From assembly GCA_035765195.1 (NCBI GenBank), contig DASTYC010000036.1, positions 1 through 64,000 of the forward strand: a DNA stretch of 64,000 bases. The letters are read 5' to 3'. Of the stretch, positions 1 through 9,200 are shown piece by piece. The DNA comes from CALAED01 sp035765195. Its GTDB lineage: Bacteria > Actinomycetota > Actinomycetes > Streptosporangiales > Streptosporangiaceae. Positions within the stretch are counted from its first letter, which is position 1, and every line of letters begins with the position of its first letter. Both the position numbers and the translations under genes were made by a program. The notes under the pieces are model-generated. The model searched no databases, was not told the origin of the DNA, and worked only from the letters and a program-made list of their open reading frames with translations.

Positions 1-3
1 TTT

Positions 4-25
4 TGCCCCCACGGGGGGCACTTTT
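4..25 (+). terminator. Probable intrinsic terminator (plus direction)
   Basis: A 7-bp GC-rich stem (positions 4-10 pairing with 14-20) with a 3-nt loop is followed by CTTTT. It suits termination of a plus-strand gene ending left of the window. Read in the minus direction the stem is followed by A residues, so it is not a good terminator for the minus-strand gene that follows. Confidence 0.45.
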
Positions 26-48
26 GGACGCTGGTTGTTGACAGTCGC

Positions 49-393
49 CTACTCGCCGGTCTCCATCTCCGAGCGGATCGCCATGCCGAGCACCTCGACC
101 TCGCGGGTCAGCAGCTGCTCGACCCGGGCAACGCCGTCTTCGATGCGATCGAGCTGGCCGAGCAGCGTCCGTGCCGCGGCGTCGACCAGGTCCGCCCGGT
201 CTCGCGCCTCCTCGTCGGCGAAGCTGATCAGCTGGCCGAGCGCGTGCCGCAACTCGTAGACCTGTGCGAGTGCGTTGCCGTAGCCATCGCCGGCGACCGC
301 GGTCCGCTGCATGACCTCACGGGCCGCGGTGATCCGGAAGTCTTCGGTGATCTCGGTGCGGCTGGGCCGCTGGTCGCTAGTGTTTGCCCCCAT
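49..393 (-). CDS. Small coiled-coil protein of unknown function
   Basis: This 114-residue protein has no signal peptide or membrane segment. From about residue 35 to the end it is predicted by eye to be almost all helix, with heptad-like Leu/Val/Ala spacing and many Glu, Arg and Asp residues (for example LLGQLDRIEDGVARVEQLL), which suggests a coiled coil. The start is supported by an AAGGAGG ribosome-binding site about 10 nt before the ATG. I do not recognise the family. It faces a ribbon-helix-helix gene at 538 across a 144-bp gap, and the two small genes together look like accessory-element genes. Function is not assigned. Confidence 0.6.
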   Translation of the reverse strand: MGANTSDQRPSRTEITEDFRITAAREVMQRTAVAGDGYGNALAQVYELRHALGQLISFADEEARDRADLVDAAARTLLGQLDRIEDGVARVEQLLTREVEVLGMAIRSEMETGE

Positions 394-394
394 C

Positions 395-422
395 GGGTGA
401 TCCCTCCTTGCAGGGTGATCCC
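395..422. promoter_or_regulatory. Two 10-bp direct repeats, possible operator
   Basis: The decamer GGGTGATCCC occurs at 395-404 and 413-422, 18 bp apart start to start, overlapping the ribosome-binding site of the minus-strand gene at 49-393. Each copy is nearly palindromic. This is the kind of site a ribbon-helix-helix dimer pair can bind, and such a protein is encoded immediately to the right. Binding is inference. Confidence 0.35.
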
Positions 423-537
423 GTTAGGGCCTGCTCGGGTGCTCGCAACACCCGGGCGGGCCCGCCCATATTTTCTGCTTCGACAGTAATTCATCCTTCG
501 GGGCTTTGCCAGAGCCACAGCGCTACGATTTTCTGCT

Positions 538-714
538 ATGACGGAAAAGCGGAAGCGTGGCCGACCGGCGACCGGCGAGACACCCCAGCGCGGCGTGCGC
601 GTCGATGAAGCGACGTGGAACAAGGCGGCCGAGAAAGCGGCGAAGGAAGGCCGATCCGTCTCCGATGTGATCCGCGACTGCCTCGACTCGTACGTCGCGG
701 ACGACGACCGGTGA
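538..714 (+). CDS. Ribbon-helix-helix (Arc/CopG-like) small DNA-binding protein
   Basis: This 58-residue protein has a basic N terminus (KRKRGRPATG, an AT-hook-like patch). It is followed by RGVRVDEATW, which looks like an RHH beta strand, and a two-helix segment with the GRSVSDVIRDCLDSYV pattern. The layout fits RHH regulators found on actinomycete plasmids and integrative elements. No Shine-Dalgarno sequence is visible. A TACGAT -10 element at 524-529 ends 8 nt before the ATG, so the message is probably leaderless. It is divergent from the coiled-coil gene and could regulate it through the repeats at 395-422. It could also be a plasmid-type copy, partition or transfer regulator. Confidence 0.65.
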   Translation: MTEKRKRGRPATGETPQRGVRVDEATWNKAAEKAAKEGRSVSDVIRDCLDSYVADDDR

Positions 715-1173
715 TCTTGTTCCGTCTCTGTTCCGTCAGACGTCACTCATGGGCACCTACCGATACCCGCTATCCACCAATGAGAGTGGCCTGGTCAGAG
801 CACCGAACGAGGGTACGTGCCTGGTCACGGATTCGCTGTCGACAGAACCCGGCCTACAGGCCGACTCGTCCGCCGCCGTTCCCGAGATGAGCTCAGCCTT
901 ACGACCGGGCGTGCGGGTGCCTCCTTGGAGGCAATGGACGGAGCTCTGGACAGCCGTGAGGCCGGGAGCGGCCCAGGCCCGGGTCCTGGATGGGCGGCAC
1001 GGTGCATGGATCATGACAGGCGACTGAGGCGTTACCAGTCGAGGACGTCCTCTATTGATCTGCCTGCCCCGACGGGTTGGTGGCTCCATCGATCCGTGCG
1101 GTGCAGTAGATGACGCGTTCAAGTCGAGCTTCCGGCCAGTGGGGCCGGCTGTTGATCAGAGCTTGGGCAAGTT
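715..1173. other. Intergenic stretch with no convincing gene
   Basis: About 460 bp lie between the RHH gene and the end of the helicase operon. Open frames here overlap each other and lack ribosome-binding sites or recognisable products. It contains a 9-bp repeat GCCTGGTCA (789-797 and 819-827) and the 31-bp repeat listed separately. Confidence 0.6.
848..878 (+). repeat. 31-bp repeat, left copy (mate at 20819-20849)
   Basis: The element begins with the hairpin CGGCC-TACA-GGCCG and continues with RCTCGTCCGCCGCCG. The copy at 20819-20849 matches at 30 of 31 positions (A864 versus G20835) in the same orientation. The copies lie close to the two edges of the accessory region. They may be attachment-site remnants, a dispersed palindromic repeat, or remnants of a duplicated sequence. 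No integrase lies nearby. Confidence 0.55.
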
Positions 1174-4100
1174 TCAGGCGGAGCCAGATGTCGACGCGTC
1201 ACCGGTCAGCTGAGCGGAGATCGCCGCTGCGCATCGATCAACGTCTCGGACGATCTCTCCTCCCCAAAAGGACAGGACGGTCCAACCTTCATCTCTCATA
1301 GCGTCGCGCTTGGCTTTGTCTGATTCTTGGCGTTCCGGAGTGTTGTGGTGCTTCCAGCCATCGCAGAAGACGGCGACTTTTTGTTCGGGCCATGCGAAGT
1401 CGGCAACGGTGACCGGGCGTGGGGTTCCATCGGTGGAGCCGCGGTCGCCCCACGCGTACTGAGCGTGGCCACGTGGGGTGCCGAGGATCATCAGCGCGAT
1501 GGCCAAACGTCGTTCGATGGCCGAGCGCGGCCGGCCGACGAAGGCGTCCGAGTAGGTCGGGACTCGCCGCCCGGCGACATCGGGCGCGTCAACGAAGCGG
1601 CGCAGGAAGTCGGCGGCCACGTGTCTGTCGAGTAGGTCGCCTTCGAGTTGGTTTCCGTACGAGCGAAGGCAGGCGTAGCACGATCGTTCGCACGAGCAGT
1701 TGTCGAGCACCGGAACGAGCACGGCCGCCACCTCGCCGAACCGTTCTGCAAGCTGCCGCAGATAGCCAGCACCGCCGGGGACCTCCTCGTACAGGACCGC
1801 AAGGCGCAGGGAGACGTCCTCGCTCTCCGGGTCCGGCCGGGGCCAGTCGAACCCGGCGACCTCGTCCTCGCCGGCCTGCAGGACGATCCGGCAGCCCAGG
1901 TCGAGGGCGGCGCGGGTGCTGGCGAGAAATTCTTCGAGGCGATCTGGGCGGATGTCGAATGCCTCCAGGTCGGGGAGTATCTGCAGGCAGTCCACCCGCC
2001 GATCGGTTTGCAGCACACTGGGTTCGAGCCGCTGATTGGTGCAGATCGCGTCATGCAGCTTGGCACGGTTTTTTTGAGCCTGGGTGGGCTTGGGGCCGGG
2101 AATGTCGTCGAACCACAGACCGCAGCCGGTGCACACGATAAAGCGTTCGCTGTCGCGATCTTTGGCCACGCGGCCGCGATTGAGGACGGTGAGGTCGGCG
2201 CCGCGTTCCCAGTGCAGCACGAGGCTGGGGCGCTCGAACAGCCAGGTCTCGGCGGTGTTGGGGGCCCCGAGGTGGTGGGTGACGTTGAACGGCATGCGGG
2301 CCCGGTGCTCCTCGTCGGCGGCGATGCGCTGACGCCGGGCCGCGCGCATCGCCCGCATGGGGACGCTGAGCTGCGGACGTAGCTCGTCGCTGTTGCAGGA
2401 CATGCAATGCGCGTCGGTCGGGGCGTTCACCGTGTCGCACCGCGGGCACAGGTTGATGTGGTTGAGTGCGCCGACGCCATCGGAGTTGATCAGGTTGGCG
2501 CGCCGGAAGTCCACCTGGTCGACGAGCCATTTGGCGCCGCGTGCGTACACCAGTTGTCCGGGGGCGTAGTCCTTGAGCGCCTGGACGGAGTCTTGCGACA
2601 GCTCAGTCGACTCGCGCTCCAGGAGCAACGTGGTCGTGTCTGTGGGGAAGGCGTATGAGGGCAGGAAGCCCACGTTGCCCAGATACGACAGTACGTACGC
2701 GCGGTTTCGGTCGCCGCGCCGCATGGCTTCCAGGCTGGCACTGATGCTGTTGAGGGCGTCCGCGGCCTCCCTGTTGCCCGGGCGGTTGGCCGCCTGCGTC
2801 CACTCTTCGATGAGGGTCTTTTGCCGGAGCCGGTACGGCTCGACCGCTTCGTCGAGATCGGTGATCCAGGAGTCGACCACTCCGCGGGCCCACTCCTCGG
2901 TCAGCCAGGGCAGGTCGTCCGGGCCGAGCCCGAGCCGGAACGAGTTGTAGATCCGCCCGGCGATCTGCTCGGCGTCGTCGGCGAGGGCCGCCTGGACGTC
3001 CGCGACGCCCTGGAGATCACCGGACTGGTTTTCGGTGACGAGCTCGCGCATCCAAACCGGCAGGTCCTGACCGCACAACTCCAGAGCCATCGCGCGCGCA
3101 TGCCGCGTGATGACCCGCCGGTTGTCCAGCAGGAAGGCCGGCGGGCGGATGGCGCCGCGGATCATCTCTACGGGGCGGGCGTAGTAGTAGCTGTCGTGCG
3201 GCATGCCGCCGGCGAAGGTGACGACGAGGGCCACGCGTTCCTCGCGTCGTCCCGCCCGTCCTGCGCGCTGGGCGTAGTTGCTCGGCCGGGGCGGGACGTT
3301 CCGCAAGATGACGGCCAATAGCTGACCGAGGTCGACGCCGAGTTCGAGCGTCATGGTGCACACCAGCAGGTTCAGATCGCCGTTCTTGAACCGCTCCTCG
3401 ATCTGTTCGCGGTCCTCCAGTGCGATTTGGCCGGAGTGTTCCTGAGCCTTGATGACAAGGGGGGCGTCGCCGGTGACGAGCAGGCGCTCGTGGTCGTCGG
3501 GGTCGCCGTGCCAGGGCTCGAGCCGGCCCATGCAGTTGAACGTGGTGCACCGCGCCTTCGGCGACTGTTCCGGCTGGACGGTACGGCAGGCTCGGCATCG
3601 GTACAGGATCCTCGCAGCAGGGCGGATTTCCATTTCCTGAGGGTCGAGTTGCCGCAGCAGCACCCGGGCGCGCCCCGTGCCGACGTAGGTGTCGCGCAAC
3701 ACGCCGAGCCGGGCGAGCAGTTCCACCGCGCTGCGGGCGCCGCGCTCCACGGCATCGCTGCCGGTGACCATGGGGAAAGCGATCTTGACCATACGGCCGA
3801 CCGAGCTGCGAGCGCCCAGGCTGAGCGGGACCGCTCCAGGCGCTCGGATCGTGGTGTCGCCGAGGCCGGTCACGCTGTTGCTGCCGCGCAGCGTGGCGCC
3901 CGCCGCCACCAGCTCGGCCTCCACTTTCGCGTCCAAGCGGGCGCTCAGCAGTTCGTGGGCGACCCCGCCGCGGGTGCGTACCAAATCCAGGACCCGCGCC
4001 AGCAGCCAGCGCGCGGCCACGGGATCGCCGCCCAAATGCGTTGTCACCGGCTCCAGATCGCGGTCATCGAGAGCCTCGATGGTGGGGTAGCCGACGGTGA

Positions 4101-6123
4101 TCACGCCGAGCCGCTCCAGGGTGGGCGGCCGTCGCTCGTCGCTGGCGACTTCGCCGAGAACGTCCCATTCGCAGACCCGCAGGGCTCGTTGACGGGCGTC
4201 CCTGCCCGCCGGGTCCAGGTACAGGCCCGAGGCCTGGCCGCGCCGGAAAACGTCCTCGGCCAGGCCGTTGAAGCTGGCCGGCGGCCTGCCCGCACGTGCG
4301 CGCGCGGCCATCGTTTCGACGATCATGCGTCGTACCTGAACGGCACGGGATCGATCGCGTATGTATCCGGCCTGGAAGGCGGTGTCCTGCCGGGAGTCGG
4401 CGAACACCAGGAGCCGGCGCAGCATCTCGTCGTCGCTTTGCTCGGCCAACCCACTGTGCAGGCTGAACGCCGCCGCGGTGACGGCCGCCGCCGTACGCGC
4501 GGTGAACTCCTGGACGGCTCCGCCGTTGGGTCGCAGATACCCGCACACCCGGCAACGGGTCAGTGGGCGGCCCGGCTCGGGGGTGGCGACAAAGACGGCA
4601 CGGGCTGGCGCTCCGCAAGCCAGGCAGGTGTTTCCGCTGGCGTCCTTGCCGCACACGGTGCACCGCCGAGCCGGATACCACGTCGTGTTGCGAGGCTGGG
4701 GAGCTTCCAGCGGATCATCGGTGATCAGCCGACGCGCGACGTAGCGGACGGTCGGCCCGCCGGGCTCGTCGCTTTCCATGTCGTAGTCCTGGCCGCACCC
4801 AAGGCATACACCGACCGGTGTCGTGGCGCGCGCGTCGCAGCCGTCCACCGTGCAGGTGGTGGCGCCGTCCAGGAGTAGATGCTCGGCGTCGGCCGCGCAT
4901 CGTACGGGATTGGGCAGGCCGCGCAGGAACAGGTGGACCTTCGCCTCCAGCACCGGAGGCCCGTCCGCGCCGTGCGTGCCCGCACCGAGTAGCAGCCAGG
5001 CGGCCACTTCGTCATGGACGGCTTGCCGATCCACGCCGGTCCGCTGGGGCACAGTGGCGAGCGTCTCCACCAGTTCGTCGATCGTGGTCGGCGTGGCCAG
5101 GCGGGACCGCAGGAGATCGAGGACCGCGCTGTCCTGGGGGTCGCCGAGAAGCTCGCGGAGACGGGCTGGCTCGCCACCGTCGGCCAGCGCCTGCCGCAAG
5201 GCTGTGCGATCGGGCGCCGGTCTGATCATGTCCAGAGCGGGGGCGGGCTGTGGAATGGCCGTCTCTTCGACGATCGCGTCGACGTCGAACTCCGAGGCGA
5301 ACAGCCTGCCGGCGAAATCCGCCGTCCGGCGCAGGTCCGCTTCGTGGTCGCCGCCGGCGCTCACGGTGGCCGACAACCCGACGCACACCAGACCGGCGGT
5401 GTCGATGTGGCCGCGAAGTCGACGGACCAGACCCGCGATCTCGGTGCCCAAGGCCCCCTGGTAGGTGTGCACCTCATCGAGGATCAGATGCCGGAGCAGG
5501 CCGGAGCCGAACAGCTTCCGATCGTCGCGTCGGGTGAGGATGTACTCCAGCATGGAGTAGTTCGTCAGCAGGATGTCGGGCGGACTGTCCTGCATCCGGG
5601 CACGTTCGTGCTGCGCGGTGGCGCCGGTGTAGACGCCATAGGTCAGCCCCAGCGCTTCGCATGCCGTCCGCACACGGTCTTGCTGATCGTTGACCAGCGC
5701 GTTCATTGGATACAGGGCGATGGCCTTCACGCCAGGGCGGTGCCGATTGAGATAGGCGTGCGCGACGACGGGGATGAGGAACGCTTCGGTTTTGCCCGAC
5801 CCGGTGCCGGTCGCGACCAGCGTGTTCTGGCCGTTGTGGATCCGGGTCGCCGCGGTGACCTGGTGGGCGAACAGACGGTCCACCCGTGGGAACGCATTGA
5901 CGATCTCGGCGGGCAGGCCGATCCGGGTCGCAAGCTCCGAGAGGGTGGCGTCCAACTGGAACCGGGGTTGCACCGATAGGTACGGCCCGCGCCAGAGCAG
6001 CGCCTCTTCGTCGACCATGCGCTCCAGCTGTGCATGAAGGCCGGGATCAGCGACGGGATAGGTGGTCCAGGTGAAGCGCCGATAGTCATCACGCAGCCGT
6101 TCGGCGAGCTCCAACGGGTTCAC
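1174..6123 (-). CDS. YprA/MrfA-like DEVH helicase with DUF1998 and C-terminal nuclease-like domain
   Basis: The 1649-residue protein is the last gene of a three-gene operon. The superfamily 2 helicase core shows ATGTGSGKT (residues 104-112, Walker A), ALYPMNALVNDQ, TNYSMLEYIL and ILDEVH (about 214-219), then helicase C motifs ending in QRAGRAGR. Cys-rich zinc modules sit in the middle (CTVCGKD...CLACG, CRVCGYLRP) and near the C terminus (CPRCDT...CMSC). The DUF1998 hallmark CSCERSCYACLRSYGNQLEG follows. The last ~110 residues (VTVADFAW, VAVFCDGWKHH, RDAMRDEGWTVLSFWG) look like a DUF559/Vsr-type PD-(D/E)XK nuclease fold. DISARM DrmA is the nearest known relative by architecture; the nuclease is an addition. 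It probably acts on DNA in phage defence, but substrate and partners are inference. Confidence 0.85.
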   Translation of the reverse strand: MNPLELAERLRDDYRRFTWTTYPVADPGLHAQLERMVDEEALLWRGPYLSVQPRFQLDATLSELATRIGLPAEIVNAFPRVDRLFAHQVTAATRIHNGQNTLVATGTGSGKTEAFLIPVVAHAYLNRHRPGVKAIALYPMNALVNDQQDRVRTACEALGLTYGVYTGATAQHERARMQDSPPDILLTNYSMLEYILTRRDDRKLFGSGLLRHLILDEVHTYQGALGTEIAGLVRRLRGHIDTAGLVCVGLSATVSAGGDHEADLRRTADFAGRLFASEFDVDAIVEETAIPQPAPALDMIRPAPDRTALRQALADGGEPARLRELLGDPQDSAVLDLLRSRLATPTTIDELVETLATVPQRTGVDRQAVHDEVAAWLLLGAGTHGADGPPVLEAKVHLFLRGLPNPVRCAADAEHLLLDGATTCTVDGCDARATTPVGVCLGCGQDYDMESDEPGGPTVRYVARRLITDDPLEAPQPRNTTWYPARRCTVCGKDASGNTCLACGAPARAVFVATPEPGRPLTRCRVCGYLRPNGGAVQEFTARTAAAVTAAAFSLHSGLAEQSDDEMLRRLLVFADSRQDTAFQAGYIRDRSRAVQVRRMIVETMAARARAGRPPASFNGLAEDVFRRGQASGLYLDPAGRDARQRALRVCEWDVLGEVASDERRPPTLERLGVITVGYPTIEALDDRDLEPVTTHLGGDPVAARWLLARVLDLVRTRGGVAHELLSARLDAKVEAELVAAGATLRGSNSVTGLGDTTIRAPGAVPLSLGARSSVGRMVKIAFPMVTGSDAVERGARSAVELLARLGVLRDTYVGTGRARVLLRQLDPQEMEIRPAARILYRCRACRTVQPEQSPKARCTTFNCMGRLEPWHGDPDDHERLLVTGDAPLVIKAQEHSGQIALEDREQIEERFKNGDLNLLVCTMTLELGVDLGQLLAVILRNVPPRPSNYAQRAGRAGRREERVALVVTFAGGMPHDSYYYARPVEMIRGAIRPPAFLLDNRRVITRHARAMALELCGQDLPVWMRELVTENQSGDLQGVADVQAALADDAEQIAGRIYNSFRLGLGPDDLPWLTEEWARGVVDSWITDLDEAVEPYRLRQKTLIEEWTQAANRPGNREAADALNSISASLEAMRRGDRNRAYVLSYLGNVGFLPSYAFPTDTTTLLLERESTELSQDSVQALKDYAPGQLVYARGAKWLVDQVDFRRANLINSDGVGALNHINLCPRCDTVNAPTDAHCMSCNSDELRPQLSVPMRAMRAARRQRIAADEEHRARMPFNVTHHLGAPNTAETWLFERPSLVLHWERGADLTVLNRGRVAKDRDSERFIVCTGCGLWFDDIPGPKPTQAQKNRAKLHDAICTNQRLEPSVLQTDRRVDCLQILPDLEAFDIRPDRLEEFLASTRAALDLGCRIVLQAGEDEVAGFDWPRPDPESEDVSLRLAVLYEEVPGGAGYLRQLAERFGEVAAVLVPVLDNCSCERSCYACLRSYGNQLEGDLLDRHVAADFLRRFVDAPDVAGRRVPTYSDAFVGRPRSAIERRLAIALMILGTPRGHAQYAWGDRGSTDGTPRPVTVADFAWPEQKVAVFCDGWKHHNTPERQESDKAKRDAMRDEGWTVLSFWGGEIVRDVDRCAAAISAQLTGDASTSGSA

Positions 6124-6255
6124 GCGATCGCCTCCCGCATCTGTCCCCTGATCTCACCCATGCACGTTGTCAGACGCTCCGAAACCAGAAGGTTACTCAG
6201 AGAGCAATGTAACGGCCACCGTCGACAATCACGCGTCATCGGGGGAGATGTCCGC

Positions 6256-9200
6256 TCACTCGGCCAGGCGTTCGAAATGCTCCCGCACCAACTGTTTGTA
6301 CTCGTCGTTGGGACGCACGGGGCTGCCCTCGCGGTCGGCGCTCTGTCTGAAGTCGGCCAAGATCAATTCCAACTGGTGCGCGGACAACCCGTACAAGTGC
6401 GCGACCCGCGCATCGAGTTCCGCCCGAAGATCGCGTTCTAGCTCCTTGGGCAGCGGACCACACTCCACGTCCAGCACTTCGGCCAACTCGTCGAACTCGG
6501 CGGTACGGCACGTCAGCCGACCAGACAACCGAACGATCTCAGCACCCGGGCCATCATCAAGCGGTACGTCCGCCACGGGCAAGGTAGCCATAATCGACTT
6601 GGTTACATGAGCGCTGGCTTTACGACGGACGACGAAGTCCCAGACGAGACTATTCAGGAGGGCCACGACATAGACCATCGCCCCAGCTTTGAGGACAGTG
6701 CGATAGCCCCTAGCCTGTGAATCCCAAGTCGATCGATAGAAGTAATGAACCGTGTGTGCCAACGATGTGCCGGGAGGAACGATTGCGGCAATTAGCGTGC
6801 GCTCGTCTCCCCCTCGTGCTGTCTCGCGAAAACAGGGTCGAAAATGATCAATAGGCGGTTCCAATACTCCGCGCCGGGGTTCTGTTTCAAACAAGGACCG
6901 CTCGCCACGATGTCGCGCCAGCCCACGCACATTTTTCCTCTTTGTGCGCTTTCTCGCTCGATTGACTAGCGCCGCGTCCCCGATACCGTGCATCAAGTAG
7001 TAGGTAGGCTCCGCGAAGTTATGAGTATATTGATGGATGTGCTTTCCCTCCCGTAGCGGAATCCCAGTCCGATCGGATGCGAACAAGCGGCGATCATCAT
7101 CCAGATGCAGCTCCCGGCCCCAGTCGATCTGCCAGCCACCTGCCTCCATCTTGTCGAGGAGATAGGGCCGACCAGAGTAGATCGTCGTGAGGAGATCGAG
7201 CAGCTCTGGATCGCGTGTGTCGGGGATCGCAAGTGTATCGGGAGCCAGAGCCTCGATGGTCGCCTTAGGGATGAACAGCGTGCGTTGTTCCAGATCAAGC
7301 AAATCGTCTAGTTCGGCTATGCCGGCGGTAAACGGTAGGGGGTCAGTTGAGCCGTCAGTCTTGGCTACCAGTAGAAGAAACTGCTCGCTTCGATGGATGG
7401 GAAAAATCCCGTTGACATTGTCGCAGAGTACGAATTGCTCTACCATGCACTCTTCGAGAAGCGCCTTGCGATGTTCTGCGGTCGCCGCATCAGAGACTAC
7501 ACCGGAGTCGATCAACAAGCCAATCTGGCCGCTGGACGCGACGAGGGCAAGTTCGCGCTCAAGGAACGTGCGATAGTAGTTGAACGTCGTTCCATGGGAA
7601 TACAGCATCCGGTAGGTTCCGGAGCTTCCGATGAATCTCTTTACTCCCGCTAGATGTGCATCGGCTGCGGGTCTGGCGGCCTTTACTTCGGGGAGTTCTT
7701 CGAGTTCTTCCTGGCGCCGGAGCTTGGCGTCCTTCTTTTTCAGGAGTGAGTATGACGGATCGAAGCGGCCGTAGAACTCGGCGGCCTTGAAGGTGATGCC
7801 TTCCCATGGCGGGTTGCCGACCATGGCGTCGAAGCCTGCGTCGGCCCTTCGTTTGCCGTCGGGAGTGAAGAACACTTCGGGGAATTCTATCTCCCAATGG
7901 AAGGGGCGGATCCACTCCCTGATGTGGTCGGGGAGACCGGCGAGATGGTCCGGAAGTGGTCGGCCGCGCTCGATCGCGAGCCGGGCCGAAAGCCACTGGG
8001 CGCTGTTGCCCCCAAGCTGTTTGGGCACGAAGAAGGGGGCGATCCACCAGTCGCCGAGCGCTTGCAGCCTCGTGTAGTCGTCGCCTTGCAACAGGCGGGT
8101 GAAGGACCGTTCCTTGGCGTGGATGTCGAGACGGTCGTCCGAAGGCGCCGTAGCCAGCTTTCGGCGAGTTCGGATCAAGGTGGCGAGGTCGGGTTCCGGG
8201 AGGTCGAAGAGCGTGGCCTGCTCCTCGACTTCGGCGGCTGCCGTCTGGTTTCCGCGACCGCCTTGGGCGGGTTTTGGGACGCCTTCCCACGTGTCGATGG
8301 CGGCGCCGATGACGGCGTCGCCGCAGCGCAGGTGGGCGTCGAGGAAGGACAAGGGCTTGCCGGCCGAGGCGGTGGCGAGCCAGAGGGAGACCTTGGCCAG
8401 TTCGACCGCCATCGGGTTGAGGTCGACCCCATAGATGCAGCGTTCGACGATCAGCCGCCGGTAGGCCGCGCGCTCGGCGTCGTCGAGCTTGTGGTCGAGG
8501 GCCTCCCCGGCCCGCGCCAGTGCTTCTCCGTACGCCTCGGTGAGCCGGTGCACAGCGGGCACCAGGAATCCGCCGGAGCCCATCGCCGGGTCGCAGATCC
8601 GCAGGTCGAGAATCTGGTCTGGGGTGGCGTCGGCCACCAGAGGGCGCAGCGTCTCGCCCACGACGAAGTGCGCGAGGGGTTTCGCGGTGTAGTAGGAGCC
8701 GGATCCCTTGCGCTGTCCGGTTGCCTCAAAGAGATAGAAGGAGCCGGGATCGTAGCGCTCCACTATCTCCGCGTTGTCCGGGAGGGCGTCGGCGTCGAGC
8801 ACCTGAACGACGGAGGATTGTCCCCGTCCGATGCGAGCGAGGACCTTGGGTGCGTCGCCGATCTGAGGTTCGAACGACAGCAGCCCCTCGTAGATGCTGC
8901 CGAGCTGCTCGACGCCGAGCTCACGATAGTTAACGGGACGGCGTCCGACGATGTCTCGCCGGTTGACGCTGCGCACCGCTTCTGTGAACGAGAGGGCGTC
9001 GATGACGTCCCTGACGAAGGTGTCGCCGATGGTGAGCGCTTCGTCGTCGAGGAGGCGGCACTTATCCGGATCGAAAAGCCCGCCGTTGAACCCGGTGATC
9101 TGGAGTTCTCCCGCATTGACGCCGTCGCGTAGCAGGCTCCATTGCGCGCGCAGCGTGTCCCACAGATAGGTGCCGTCCGGTTCCCACGGAGCGCCGGGGT

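Noticed and set aside
2010..2050. GGGTTCGAGCC-like segment suggesting a tRNA T-arm
   Set aside because: It lies inside the helicase gene and no cloverleaf can be built around it. No tRNA was found in the window.
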